From contig NZ_JADOBI010000010.1 in the NCBI RefSeq assembly GCF_015644585.1, forward strand, positions 62,001 to 126,000: DNA of 64,000 nt, in the 5' to 3' direction. Below, one piece after another: positions 9,048 to 19,874 of the stretch; within the stretch, counting starts at the first letter, position 1; each line of letters starts with the position of its first letter. The notes below the pieces were generated by a model that saw nothing but the letters and a program-made list of their open reading frames with translations, made no database searches and was not told the origin of the DNA. Both the position numbers and the translations under genes were made by a program. The stretch comes from Rahnella laticis. Lineage in GTDB: Bacteria > Pseudomonadota > Gammaproteobacteria > Enterobacterales > Enterobacteriaceae.

Positions 9048-12000
9048 ATGATCACCTTTAAAACCGAAGCGCAATTTGAGCAGGCCTTTATTGAAGTGTT
9101 GACCCATAAGGGCTGGGAAACCGAGATACTCAAAAATAAAACCGAAGCGGATTTACTGCAAAATTGGGCAAATATTTTGTTTGAAAACAATCGCCAGCGG
9201 GATCGCTTAAACGATGTTCCGCTTACCGCGACTGAAATGCAGCAAATTATTGAGCAAATCAAAGAGCTTAAAACCCCGCTCAAGCTCAATGGTTTAATTA
9301 ATGGTAAAACCGTGGCCATTAAGCGCGATAACCCAGCCGATAACTTGCATATGGGCAAAGAAGTCAGCCTAAAAATATACGATCGCCAAGAAATCGCCGC
9401 AGGCCAAAGCCGTTACCAAATTGTGCAGCAACCCAAATTTGAACGCGGCAGCCCTTTGCGCAACGACAGACGCGGGGATGTGCTGCTACTGATTAACGGT
9501 ATGCCGGTGATCCATGTAGAGCTGAAGCGCAGTGGTATTCCGGTTAGCCAGGCAGTAAACCAAATTGAAAAATACAGCAAAGAGGGTGTATTTAGCGGCC
9601 TGTTTTCTCTCATTCAGGTGTTTGTGGCCATGGAGCCCAATGAAGCCAAATACTTTGCCAACCCCGGGCTAGACGGCAAGTTTAATTCCGACTATCAATT
9701 TAACTGGGCCGATTTTAATAACGAGCCCATGAACCACTGGAAAGACATTGCCTCTACCTTGCTTTCTATCCCTATGGCGCACCAGTTGATTGGCTTTTAT
9801 ACCGTCGCCGACGATACCGACGGCGTACTTAAGGTCATGCGCAGTTATCAGTATTACGCCGCCAATGCGATATCTGACAAAGTGGCCAAAACCAACTGGC
9901 AGCAACTGGGTAGCGCGGCCAATAATCCCGATCGCCTCGGGGGTTATGTGTGGCATACCACGGGTTCGGGTAAAACCATGACCAGCTTTAAATCGGCGCA
10001 GTTGATCGCACAATCCAAAGATGCCGATAAAGTGATTTTTTTAATGGATCGCATCGAGCTAGGTACGCAATCTCTCCTCGAGTATCAAGGTTTCGCTGAC
10101 GATAGAGATTCCGTACAAGCCACAGAAAATACTCACGTACTCATTACCAAATTAAAAAGCACCGCCCCCGCCGATACGTTAATTGTTAGCTCTATTCAAA
10201 AAATGAGTAATATTTTTGAAGCGGTGGACGATGAAGGCACGGCCACAAACTCTGCGGATATTGAAAAAATTCGCGCTAAGCGTTTGGTGTTTATTGTCGA
10301 TGAGGCACACCGCTCTACCTTTGGCGATATGCTGATTATCATTAAACATACCTTTCCGCGCGCCTTATTTTTTGGTTTTACCGGTACGCCCATTCAAGAA
10401 GAAAACGAAAAAAACGGCAATACCACCAGTACCGTATTTGGCAACGAGCTGCACCGCTATAGCATTGCCGATGGTATACGCGATGGCAACGTACTCGGTT
10501 TTGACCCTTACAAAGTGCCTACTTTTAGAGACAGTGACCTAAGACAAGCGGTGGCGTTAGAACAAGCCAAAGCCAACACGGTGATGGAGGCCATGGATAA
10601 CCCGGCCAAAAAGAAAAAGTTTAACCACTTTATGAAAGATGTACCTATGGCTGGTCATAAAGACGGCACAGGCAAGTACCACAAAGGCATTGAAGACCAT
10701 GTGCCGAAAAGCCAATATTTAAGCGAAACTCACCAAGCCAAGGTGGTGGAAGATATTCTGCATAAATGGGATGTACTCAGCCAGGGCAATAAATTCCACG
10801 CTATTTTTGCCACTAACAGCATTGCCGAAGCCATTGACTATTACCGTCATTTAAAAGCTGCGAAACCTGAACTTAAAGTATCAGCCCTGTTTGACCCGAA
10901 CATTGATAACGATGGCAGCGGTGACCGTGGCCCCACCTTTAAAGGTGATGGTCTGGACGAGATTATGGACGACTACAATAAGCGTTACGGCCAGGATTTT
11001 GATTTTGCCCGCCATGCGGCCTTCAAAAAAGATTTGGCGGCACGCCTTGCCCATAAAAAGCCCTACGAGCGCATTCATACCGAGCCTTCAAAGCAATTAG
11101 ATTTACTGATCGTGGTGGATCAAATGCTTACGGGCTTTGACTCTAAATGGCTTAATACCTTGTATTTAGACAAGGTGATTAGATACCAAAACATTATTCA
11201 GGCGTTCTCACGCACCAATCGCTTATTTGGCCCGGACAAACCTCACGGTATCATTCGTTATTACCGCTACCCACACACCATGGAGCAGCATATCAATGAC
11301 GCGGTAAAACTCTATTCCGGCGACAGACCTATCGGCTTATTTGTTGATAGGTTAGAAAGCAATCTAAAAGCCATGAATGAATTAGTCGTAGAAATTACCG
11401 AGCTGTTTGTCAGTACGGGTGTTGAGAACTTTGAAAAGCTGCCAGACGATATAGAAGCCTGTGCTCAATTCGCCAAATTATTTAACACCTTTAGCCAGCA
11501 TCTGGAAGCGGCTAAAGTACAAGGTTTGCATTGGGAAGAGTTGGTATATTCCTTTACTGAGAATGATGTAGAACATGAGGTAACGCTGGCTATAGATGAA
11601 CAAACTTACCTGAGCCTGGTCCTGCGCTATAAAGAGTTGGTCGGTAAAAGTGATGGCGGTGGCGAAGGTGGCGACGATGTGCCTTTTGATATCAGTGGTT
11701 ATTTAACTGAAATAGATACCGGCAAAATCGATGCCGACTATATGAACAGCCGCTTTGATAAATTTTTAAAAGAGCTGAACCAACACCAGGACGCTGCGAG
11801 CATTGAAATCACATTAAATGAGCTACACAAGTCGTTTGCATCGCTCACCCAAAACGAGCAAAAGTACGCCAAACTCTTCTTGCACGACTTGCAGCGCGGC
11901 GATGCGCAGTTAATTGAAGGCCATACTTTCAGAGACTACATCAACACCTACAAAGATAACGCTGAAAATGCACAATTAAACGCAGTTGTTAATGCTCTTG

Positions 12001-12269
12001 GTTTAGATAAAGGACTGCTCGTGGCATTAATGTCTGATAGTGTTAAGGATAAGAATCTCAATGACTTTGGTCGCTTCGACGCGTTAAAAGATTCGGTAGA
12101 TAAAGTGAAAGCCAAGATCTATTTCGAAAAACAAGACGGCGTAACCATCCCTCTGTTTAAACTGAATGTTCGTATTGAACAGTTTTTAAAACAGTTTATT
12201 TTTGCACAAACAGATGATTTCTTAAGCGACAGTGATGTTGTCGGCTTACCAGGTGAAATATTGGAATAA
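9048..12269 (+). CDS. hsdR: HsdR, type I restriction endonuclease/translocase subunit
   Basis: The product is 1073 residues, the usual size. The N-terminal nuclease domain shows a PD-(D/E)XK core (RRGDVLLLI about residue 142, HVELKR about 158). The SF2 motor follows with Walker A HTTGSGKTMTS (about 304), DEAH box VDEAHRSTFGD (about 416), and later motifs GFTGTPI and QAFSRTNRLFG. The protein translocates unmodified DNA and cuts at a distance. It starts at ATG 9048 behind GGGAG, 14 bp after hsdS. All three hsd genes are co-directional and intact, so the system is plausibly active. Confidence 0.95.
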   Translation: MITFKTEAQFEQAFIEVLTHKGWETEILKNKTEADLLQNWANILFENNRQRDRLNDVPLTATEMQQIIEQIKELKTPLKLNGLINGKTVAIKRDNPADNLHMGKEVSLKIYDRQEIAAGQSRYQIVQQPKFERGSPLRNDRRGDVLLLINGMPVIHVELKRSGIPVSQAVNQIEKYSKEGVFSGLFSLIQVFVAMEPNEAKYFANPGLDGKFNSDYQFNWADFNNEPMNHWKDIASTLLSIPMAHQLIGFYTVADDTDGVLKVMRSYQYYAANAISDKVAKTNWQQLGSAANNPDRLGGYVWHTTGSGKTMTSFKSAQLIAQSKDADKVIFLMDRIELGTQSLLEYQGFADDRDSVQATENTHVLITKLKSTAPADTLIVSSIQKMSNIFEAVDDEGTATNSADIEKIRAKRLVFIVDEAHRSTFGDMLIIIKHTFPRALFFGFTGTPIQEENEKNGNTTSTVFGNELHRYSIADGIRDGNVLGFDPYKVPTFRDSDLRQAVALEQAKANTVMEAMDNPAKKKKFNHFMKDVPMAGHKDGTGKYHKGIEDHVPKSQYLSETHQAKVVEDILHKWDVLSQGNKFHAIFATNSIAEAIDYYRHLKAAKPELKVSALFDPNIDNDGSGDRGPTFKGDGLDEIMDDYNKRYGQDFDFARHAAFKKDLAARLAHKKPYERIHTEPSKQLDLLIVVDQMLTGFDSKWLNTLYLDKVIRYQNIIQAFSRTNRLFGPDKPHGIIRYYRYPHTMEQHINDAVKLYSGDRPIGLFVDRLESNLKAMNELVVEITELFVSTGVENFEKLPDDIEACAQFAKLFNTFSQHLEAAKVQGLHWEELVYSFTENDVEHEVTLAIDEQTYLSLVLRYKELVGKSDGGGEGGDDVPFDISGYLTEIDTGKIDADYMNSRFDKFLKELNQHQDAASIEITLNELHKSFASLTQNEQKYAKLFLHDLQRGDAQLIEGHTFRDYINTYKDNAENAQLNAVVNALGLDKGLLVALMSDSVKDKNLNDFGRFDALKDSVDKVKAKIYFEKQDGVTIPLFKLNVRIEQFLKQFIFAQTDDFLSDSDVVGLPGEILE

Positions 12270-12336
12270 CTCTCAGCGTGGGGGGTTATCAAAATGGCAA
12301 TCTGGTGTTCACTCTTTGCAACTACCGATCTATTAG

Positions 12337-12450
12337 TTAATGGTGGCCGTTAAAGCGGCCGCCAGGCTCAATAATAAAACGACTCATCGCCAGTTCTGGA
12401 TCGTCATACTCCATTTTTTCGATGCCGACTGGATCGCAATTTAAATCACT
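12337..12450 (-). other. Stop-bounded 37-codon protein-like remnant
   Basis: Between hsdR and the HrgA-like gene, the reverse strand contains a 37-codon frame without a start codon, including CDPVGIEKMEYDDPELAMSR and ending GGRFNGHH before TAA at 12337. Its composition looks like real protein, and a stop precedes it at 12451-12453. It may be the C-terminus of a deleted gene. I do not recognise the family. The GC-rich inverted repeat GGCCG/CGGCC at 12346-12361 falls inside it. Confidence 0.3.
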
Positions 12451-12518
12451 TTATGCACCGCGTCATTTGTCGGCAACACCTTATGCTTCTTTATTTACCT
12501 TGGATAAACTGAATCAAC

Positions 12519-13447
12519 TTATCGATTCCACAACGCCTTATGTATTTTACCTGTCTGGTGATAATCAGACACCAGATCGATAAACTCTTTAAAATCCGTA
12601 TTCTCGACCACCAGGCGGTTGACGGATTGCCAGTCAATACTGGTTCGCTCGCGCGCTGGGATCAGAGTCTGACTATTACCTGGATCTTGCGGGTTAAGCA
12701 GGATCACACCGATACCGTGCAATGCACACAGCATCTGCAACTCTCTTTCTACACCACGCTGTTTGTCTTCGTTAATCTCGGTGGCAACCAGATAACCAAA
12801 GTGAGCCCAACTGGAATTACTCACTGCCTGGAAGAAACATTCCCGAACATTGCTACGGTTTAGCTGGCGTTTTACTTCAAACGACCACAGGCGGGTTAAA
12901 CGCCCTTCGCTATACCTTACGCAGTTTTGCACAATGCTATCCCAGCCTTTATCGAGAGGCTGCAATGCAACAATATCAGGATAAAGCCAGTGGTTTGCTC
13001 CAAGGCCTTTGTTGTTGCTTGAACGCTTTTCATCGATACGGCGGCAAAGCAGTTCCTCTTCCTCTGAAAGGTACTCAATCAAAAGCGGGTAAAGGGCATG
13101 CTCAGTGAAATGCGCTGTTTCTGCCGAAGGCACAGAGGGAACATCAGACAGCGGCTTTTCCAGAACGCTATCTGAAAGTTCACCTCCCCAATAGAATAAT
13201 CGTGGTCGAGGTTTGTCCCGTGTCATTACTTGTAGGCTTTTGGATTTAGCCCGAGGCAAATCAGCGCCAATCTCAGCCGCTATTTGGCTTAGGAAATCCT
13301 CATCACAGGCAAAACGTGTATTTTTTCGTTTTTCAGCCAGCTCATCAGCATATGTTTCGATGATTTTTGTGCCAGTTGGCGAGCTGAGAACTGCTTACCA
13401 GGATTAGCCTGCAACACGTTGATAATCATTTGGGGACGACTTGTCAT
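12519..13447 (-). pseudogene. HrgA-like restriction-associated protein, split by a one-base deletion
   Basis: Two reverse frames join into one protein of about 309 residues if one base is added to the T5 tract at 13364-13368 (A5 on the coding strand). From ATG 13447 the first part reads MTSRPQMIINVLQANPGKQFSARQLAQK, a winged-helix (HARE-HTH-like) domain. In the next frame it continues IIETYADELAEKRKNTRFAC and then the body. The body has YPDIVAL and SFEVKRQL, which resemble a PD-(D/E)XK nuclease core. This domain pair matches the HrgA family (COG2958) found beside restriction genes. The downstream part lacks an ATG of its own, supporting a formerly single gene. Its role in restriction is not established. 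Confidence 0.72.
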
Positions 13448-13754
13448 GGCTCCTGCCCTTAAACTTAACCTCATTACTCGGTTAATAACTTAGTTACATG
13501 CTCTTTTAAGACCTCATAGTGTAAAACCCTTGATTACCGGAACCAAGCTCACAATTACGATTTTGGTATCTAACACGGATCCACATTGGATTAATGAGTT
13601 AGACATTTCCAAAAAACACCATTTTTCCGAGGGTTAGCTTCGCTATTCCGATGTTGAAAAGCATTATTGAGTCGAAAACACCAGTTAGAAGCAGCAGATG
13701 ATTTTGAGGGAGTTAATAAAAGAAATAATGTATGTAAATACCGAATTCCAGGCA
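13448..13754. other. AT-rich intergenic stretch at the right edge of the restriction island
   Basis: About 300 bp lie between the HrgA-like start and the leuX terminator. I see no open frame with coding character, no integrase remnant and no copy of the leuX 3' end. It presumably holds the promoter of the leftward HrgA-like gene and the island junction. Confidence 0.5.
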
Positions 13755-13780
13755 TAAAAAAAGCCACCCGTGGGTGACTT
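13755..13780 (-). terminator. Terminator of leuX
   Basis: On the reverse strand the stem GTCACCC-AC-GGGTGGC is followed by seven T residues, starting 16 bp after the tRNA CCA end. Confidence 0.85.
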
Positions 13781-13795
13781 GATTTTCATACTATT

Positions 13796-13880
13796 TGGTG
13801 CCGAAGGCCGGAATCGAACCGGCACATCTTTCGATGGTTGATTTTGAATCAACTGCGTCTACCGATTTCGCCACTTCGGC
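13796..13880 (-). tRNA. leuX: tRNA-Leu(CAA)
   Basis: The 85-nt reverse-strand sequence runs from GCCGAAGTGG to an encoded CCA. The acceptor arm pairs GCCGAAG with CTTCGGC. The anticodon stem GTTGA/TCAAC encloses the loop TTCAAAA, giving anticodon CAA; a long variable arm and the T-loop GGTTCGATTCC are present. It reads UUG codons. It closely matches E. coli leuX, a well-known integration site for genomic islands, and the restriction island begins just past its 3' end. A short open frame over this gene starting MVPKAGIEPA is a translation artefact. Confidence 0.97.
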
Positions 13881-13909
13881 ACTGAAAGTAGTATGCGGAA
13901 AACGTGGGC

Positions 13910-13937
13910 ATTATACCCAGCCCAGCCGGTCACGCAA
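13910..13937 (-). promoter_or_regulatory. Sigma-70 promoter of leuX
   Basis: On the reverse strand TTGCGT (13932-13937) and a perfect TATAAT (13910-13915) are separated by 16 bp. The discriminator is moderately GC-containing, and the tRNA starts 29 bp downstream of the -10 element. Confidence 0.8.
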
Positions 13938-14099
13938 TAGTTATCCGGCGTTGTTCGGTTTAAGTGTTGAAAAAACAGACATCAGCCGCATGGCGGCGGG
14001 ATTTTGCTGACAAAAATCTTCCGTTTGTGCTCGTTTTTCCAATGCCGATTTTTAAACTTCGCATTAGTATACAAATCACGAATAGTTTATGGCCTGTTG

Positions 14100-15239
14100 A
14101 TGGATACCCGCTTGTTGAAAAAACTCTCCCTTTCGCTCCTCGCGCTGGCTTTTGCCAGTACGCCTTTATGGAGCCACGCGCAGCAAAATGCGCGTCTGGC
14201 GTCGCAGGTCGTGGATGACCATGCAGAACACATCTTTTACGGCAGCGGCGCGATGGGAATGGCGCTGGTGGTGGTGGATAACAATCAGCAGGTTTTCCGC
14301 AGTTTCGGGGAGACGCGTCCCGGCTCTGACCTGCGTCCGCGTGAAGACTCAGTCGTTCGCATTGCTTCCCTGACCAAGCTGATTACCAGCGAGGTGCTGG
14401 TCAAAATGGCGCAGCAGGGCAAAGTCAGCATTAACGATCCGTTGCGTAAATACGCGCCAGCCGGTGCGCGGGTGCCTTCTTACAGCGGCACAAACCCGAT
14501 TACCCTGCTGAATCTGGCGACGCACACCAGTGGCCTGCCACGTGAGCAGCCGGGCGGTGCGGCGAATCGCGCGGTCTTTACCTGGCCGACAAAAAGCGAT
14601 CGCTGGAGCTGGCTGAGCGTGGCCAAAATGACCACTCCGCCTGGCGCGCGCGCGTCTTACTCTAACCTGGCCTTTGACCTGCTTTCCGATGCGTTATCCA
14701 AAGCCGCCAATCAGCCGTATACGCAACTGTTGCGCGATCAGATAACGCAGCCGTTAGGTATGGTGGATACGACCCTGACGCCGAACGCCAGCCAGTGTTC
14801 GCGCCTGATGGAAGGTCTGCGTCCAAGTCCTTGCATTAACACCACTGCGGCCGCGGGCAGCGGTGGCATTTACTCCACGCCTGCCGATATGGGCCGCTGG
14901 ATGCGTCAGTTCCTCGGGCAGCGCACTACCACAGCTGAAATGGCGCAGAAGATGTATTACAAGCGTACCGATCTGGTCTCGCTGAAAGGGATGGATGTGC
15001 CGGGCATGGCGGATTCACTGGGAATGGGTTGGGTAACGATGGCGCCAACGCCGTTGCTGCCGCGCATTATCCAGAAAACCGGTGGCGGTGGTGGCTTTAT
15101 CACGTATGTCGCGATGGTTCCGCAGCGTGGCGTCGGCGTGTTCGTGGTGGTTACCCGCAGCGAGCTGACCAAGTTCAAAAATATGAGCGATGGCGTGAAC
15201 GATCTGGTGGCCGATCTGGTGCGCAATAACGAGATCTGA
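14100..15239 (+). CDS. ampH: AmpH, penicillin-binding protein / D-Ala-D-Ala endo- and carboxypeptidase
   Basis: The product is 379 residues from ATG 14100. An upstream in-frame codon at 14004 would place 32 residues before the signal peptide, so I reject it. An N-terminal signal (KKLSLSLLALAFASTPLWSHA) sends it to the periplasm. Serine-acylase motifs of the class C beta-lactamase fold are SLTK (Ser90, Lys93), YSN (Tyr187) and KTG (Lys326). The glycine-rich stretch after KTG and the C-terminal region match E. coli AmpH. AmpH trims peptidoglycan peptides and has at most weak beta-lactamase activity. No ampR-like regulator is adjacent. Confidence 0.93.
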   Translation: MDTRLLKKLSLSLLALAFASTPLWSHAQQNARLASQVVDDHAEHIFYGSGAMGMALVVVDNNQQVFRSFGETRPGSDLRPREDSVVRIASLTKLITSEVLVKMAQQGKVSINDPLRKYAPAGARVPSYSGTNPITLLNLATHTSGLPREQPGGAANRAVFTWPTKSDRWSWLSVAKMTTPPGARASYSNLAFDLLSDALSKAANQPYTQLLRDQITQPLGMVDTTLTPNASQCSRLMEGLRPSPCINTTAAAGSGGIYSTPADMGRWMRQFLGQRTTTAEMAQKMYYKRTDLVSLKGMDVPGMADSLGMGWVTMAPTPLLPRIIQKTGGGGGFITYVAMVPQRGVGVFVVVTRSELTKFKNMSDGVNDLVADLVRNNEI

Positions 15240-15267
15240 TGGCGAGATTAGCCCGGATTGCAGACGT

Positions 15268-15294
15268 AAAAAAAGCAGGCATTGCCTGCTTTTT
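15268..15294. terminator. Bidirectional terminator between ampH and lptG
   Basis: AAAAGCAGGC-ATT-GCCTGCTTTT is a perfect 10-bp stem with T-runs on both strands. It serves the convergent ampH and lptFG transcripts. Confidence 0.92.
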
Positions 15295-15314
15295 GTTTAT
15301 CCGGATTGTCAGAT

Positions 15315-16385
15315 TTAGCGTTTTTTAAGCAGTAAGAACATGCTGATGACGAAGAATAATCCGCTCGGTAACAATGCGCCAAGGATTGGCGGAATGTTAT
15401 AAACCAGGCTTAACGGCCCGAAAATCTGGTCGAGTACGTAGAACAGGAAGCCGAAGCAAATACCGGTCACCACACGTACACCCATCGGTACACTGCGCAG
15501 CGGCCCAAAGATGAACGAGAGCGCCATCAGCATCATCACGGCAACCGACAGTGGCGAGAAAATCTTGCTCCACATGTTCAGCTGATATCGTTTAGCTTCC
15601 TGCCCGCTTTGCTTCAGATACTTCACGTAATTATGCAGTCCGCTTATCGATAACGCGTCCGGGTCGAGTGCCACAACGCCGAGCTTGTCCGGCGTCAGGT
15701 TCGTTTTCCACACGCCTGTCAGCGTCTGGGAACCGGTGATTTGCAGATTATCCGTCAGGTCTGATTCATCGACCTGAGAAAGATTCCACACGCCTTTATC
15801 GAAGGTGGCTGAAGACGCATAACGCACCGACTGAAGTTTATTCTCTTTATCGAAGTGATAGATGTTGACGCCGGTGAGCTCATTTTCACCCGCAACACGT
15901 TCGATATAGATAAAATCGTGACCATCTTTCGCCCAGAGACCGTTCTGGGTGGAAAGCAGCGAACCACCGTACATCTGCTGCGCACGGTAGTTACGCGCCA
16001 TCTGTTCGCCCTGCGGCGCAACCCATTCGCCGATCGCCATGGTCAGCAACACCAGCGGGATCGCGGTTTTCATCACCGACGCAGCAATCTGCATACGGGT
16101 AAAACCGGAAGCCTGCATAACCACCAGTTCACTGCGCGTGGCCAGCGTGCCCAGCCCCAGCAATGCACCGAGCAATGCGGCCATCGGGAAGAAGATTTCG
16201 ACATCCTTCGGCACGCTCAGCAGGGTGTACAACCCGGCGCCCGCAGCGGAATATCCACCCTGCCCGACTTTACGCAACTGATCGACAAATTTGATGATGC
16301 CCGAGAGCGACACCAGCATGAAGAGCGTCATCATGATGGTGTTAAAGATAGTGCGACCAATGTACCGGTCTAATACGCCAAACAT
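15315..16385 (-). CDS. lptG: LptG, LPS export ABC transporter permease
   Basis: The product is 356 residues. The family plan is visible: N-terminal hydrophobic segments, a central periplasmic beta-jellyroll domain (about residues 130-260) and C-terminal hydrophobic segments. LptG and LptF form the permease of LptB2FG, which extracts lipopolysaccharide from the inner membrane toward LptC and the LptA bridge. Its ATG shares one base with the lptF stop (TGATG at 16385), indicating translational coupling. Confidence 0.96.
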   Translation of the reverse strand: MFGVLDRYIGRTIFNTIMMTLFMLVSLSGIIKFVDQLRKVGQGGYSAAGAGLYTLLSVPKDVEIFFPMAALLGALLGLGTLATRSELVVMQASGFTRMQIAASVMKTAIPLVLLTMAIGEWVAPQGEQMARNYRAQQMYGGSLLSTQNGLWAKDGHDFIYIERVAGENELTGVNIYHFDKENKLQSVRYASSATFDKGVWNLSQVDESDLTDNLQITGSQTLTGVWKTNLTPDKLGVVALDPDALSISGLHNYVKYLKQSGQEAKRYQLNMWSKIFSPLSVAVMMLMALSFIFGPLRSVPMGVRVVTGICFGFLFYVLDQIFGPLSLVYNIPPILGALLPSGLFFVISMFLLLKKR

Positions 16386-17479
16386 CAGGCAGCTCCTCTC
16401 AGACGCGCGCGGACCTTACGAACCGGCAAGGTATCCCATGCATTCAGAATCAATGCCAGCCCGAAGTAGAGCAGGTTCGTCCCCCACATCCAGATCATCG
16501 GATCCAGCTTACCTTTCGCACCGTTAGAGCGCAGCGAGGTTTGCAGCAGGAAGAAAATCAGGTACAGCAAAATGGCCGGCAGCATACTGAGAACGCGGCC
16601 CTGACGCGGGTTCACCACGCTGAGCGGCACCACCAGCAATGCCATGATGAAGACCGAAACAATTAACGTTAAACGCCAGTTCAGCTCTGCGCGGGCATCG
16701 GGTTCGGAAGATTGCCAGAGCTGGGTCATCGTCATCTGGTCAGACTCGTTCGGATCAAGCTGAACCGCCTGATGCCCGACAACGGCCAGATAATCGGTGA
16801 AGTCTGTAACGCGGAAGTCACGCAGCAGCGCGGTGCCTTCATAGCGCGTGCCTTTGTCGAGCATCACCTGCTGAGAACCGTCCGCACGTTGCAACATATG
16901 ACCTTTATCTGCCACCACGACGGAAGGCCGCTGGTTGCCGTTCGGGCGTAACTGCGCGAGGAAAACGTTATGGAATTCTTTGCCTTTCACACTGCCGACA
17001 AACAGAACCGCATTGCCGTTCTGCGCCTGCTGGAACTGGCCTTCAACCATCGCCGCCATGCTCGGGTTAGCTTTCGCTTCCGCCAGAACCGCGTCCTGAT
17101 GTTTTGACGACCAGGGGCTCAGCCAGATGGCGTTGATCCCGGCGAAAAATGACGTAAACAGCGCCAAAACCAGCGCTGCGATAACCAGTGAGCGTTTTCC
17201 AAGGCCGCACGCATGCATGACGGTAATTTCGCTGTCGGTATATAACCGGCCGAACGTCATCAGCAGACCGAGGAACAGGCTGAGTGGAAGAATAAGCTGC
17301 GCCATTTCCGGAATACCTAACCCCAGAAGTGACAGAACTAAATTTGTTGGGATATCGCCATCGACCGCTGCTCCAAGCACTCTGACCAGCTTCTGACAGA
17401 AGAAGATAAGAAGTAAAATGAACAGAATGGCAAATTGGCTCTTGAAGGTTTCCCTAACCAGATATCTAATGATGATCAC
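16385..17479 (-). CDS. lptF: LptF, LPS export ABC transporter permease
   Basis: The product is 364 residues and starts MIIIRYLVRETFKSQFAILF, typical of LptF. Hydrophobic segments flank a periplasmic domain. A coupling-helix region contacting the ATPase LptB is seen around LYTDSEITVMHACGLG. It is the first gene of the lptFG operon and diverges from pepA across 278 bp that must hold both promoters. The ATPase gene lptB is elsewhere, as in E. coli. Confidence 0.96.
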   Translation of the reverse strand: MIIIRYLVRETFKSQFAILFILLLIFFCQKLVRVLGAAVDGDIPTNLVLSLLGLGIPEMAQLILPLSLFLGLLMTFGRLYTDSEITVMHACGLGKRSLVIAALVLALFTSFFAGINAIWLSPWSSKHQDAVLAEAKANPSMAAMVEGQFQQAQNGNAVLFVGSVKGKEFHNVFLAQLRPNGNQRPSVVVADKGHMLQRADGSQQVMLDKGTRYEGTALLRDFRVTDFTDYLAVVGHQAVQLDPNESDQMTMTQLWQSSEPDARAELNWRLTLIVSVFIMALLVVPLSVVNPRQGRVLSMLPAILLYLIFFLLQTSLRSNGAKGKLDPMIWMWGTNLLYFGLALILNAWDTLPVRKVRARLRGAA

Positions 17480-17742
17480 GCTTAATACGCCTGTGAAAAC
17501 TTGTCTTTTTGAAGGAAAATCGCTAGTTTCATCGCTAATCCGTCATTTATTCTCATCATATGGCAACCTTCGCAGCTAAAATAGTATTACAACACCGAGA
17601 TTTGGGGTGTCCTATAGGAACTTGCTTATAGCCGCCAAAATAAAAACTAACGCCGTTTAAGGTTAACACAGGTCGTTAACACAATGACGGGAGAGTGTCT
17701 CCGGCGACTCATTCTAGCCGTACCTCCCGCCCTTGTCTTTAA

Positions 17743-19269
<1,527 letters not shown>

Positions 19270-19330
19270 TTCATTCGCTAAATAAGGTATAATTCCCCAA
19301 TCAGGGTCTGGAAACATCCTCAGACCCTTC

Positions 19331-19365
19331 ACAGGCGGGCGCACCCAGTTGCGCCCCTGTTTTTT
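19331..19365 (+). terminator. Terminator after pepA
   Basis: An imperfect GC-rich stem (ACAGG..GGCGCA / TGCGCCCCTGT) is followed by TTTTTT. A second 8-bp stem (AGGGTCTG at 19303-19310 with CAGACCCT at 19321-19328) precedes it. holC starts only 24 bp later, so read-through or a promoter in 19270-19330 (a TATAAT sits at 19288-19293) must supply holC-valS. Confidence 0.7.
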
Positions 19366-19388
19366 CTCAGCAGCACAGTGAACTCATC

Positions 19389-19874
19389 ATGAAACAGGCT
19401 ACCTTCTTTCTTCTCGATGCGCCGGATGCAAGTGGCGAGCTCAGCTCACACGAAGCGCTGGCCTGTCAGGTCGCCGCTGAACGTTACCGGATGGGCAAAC
19501 GTGTTCTGCTGGCCTGTGAAGATCAAAAACAGGCCGAGCGTCTGGATGAAGCGCTGTGGAAGCGCGATCCAAACCACTTTGTGCCACATAATCTGGCGGG
19601 CGAAGGCCCGAGATTTGGTGCGCCGGTGGAGCTTTGCTGGCCGGGTAAGCGCGGCAATGCGCCACGCGACCTGCTGATAAGCCTCCTGCCTGAATTTGCA
19701 GATTTTGCTACTGCTTTCCATGAAGTGGTAGACTTCGTTCCTTACGAAGATTCCCTTAAACAGCTTGCGCGCGAACGCTACAAAGCCTATCGCAGCGTGG
19801 GTTTCTCTTTGACGACGGCCACGCCGCCCTCAGTCACCACATCGACCGACGAAAATACGAAGCGAAATGGATAA
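19389..19874 (+). CDS. holC: HolC, DNA polymerase III chi subunit
   Basis: The product is 161 residues against 147 in E. coli. Conserved blocks include [26 protein letters not shown] and [20 protein letters not shown]. Chi binds single-strand-binding protein and, through psi, the clamp loader. After the usual end there is a 14- to 15-residue tail rich in Thr, Ser and Pro ([16 protein letters not shown]) that overlaps the valS start by 8 bp. The overlap implies translational coupling with valS, as the genes are adjacent in E. coli. Confidence 0.96.
   Translation: MKQATFFLLDAPDASGELSSHEALACQVAAERYRMGKRVLLACEDQKQAERLDEALWKRDPNHFVPHNLAGEGPRFGAPVELCWPGKRGNAPRDLLISLLPEFADFATAFHEVVDFVPYEDSLKQLARERYKAYRSVGFSLTTATPPSVTTSTDENTKRNG

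Noticed and set aside
13448-13795. Search for an attachment-site copy of the leuX 3' end and an integrase
   Set aside because: No second copy of the 3' tRNA sequence was found near 5.0-5.2 kb, and no recombinase-like frame occurs in the island.
13795-14010. Frame starting MVPKAGIEPA
   Set aside because: It is the translated complement of tRNA-Leu, a well-known annotation artefact.
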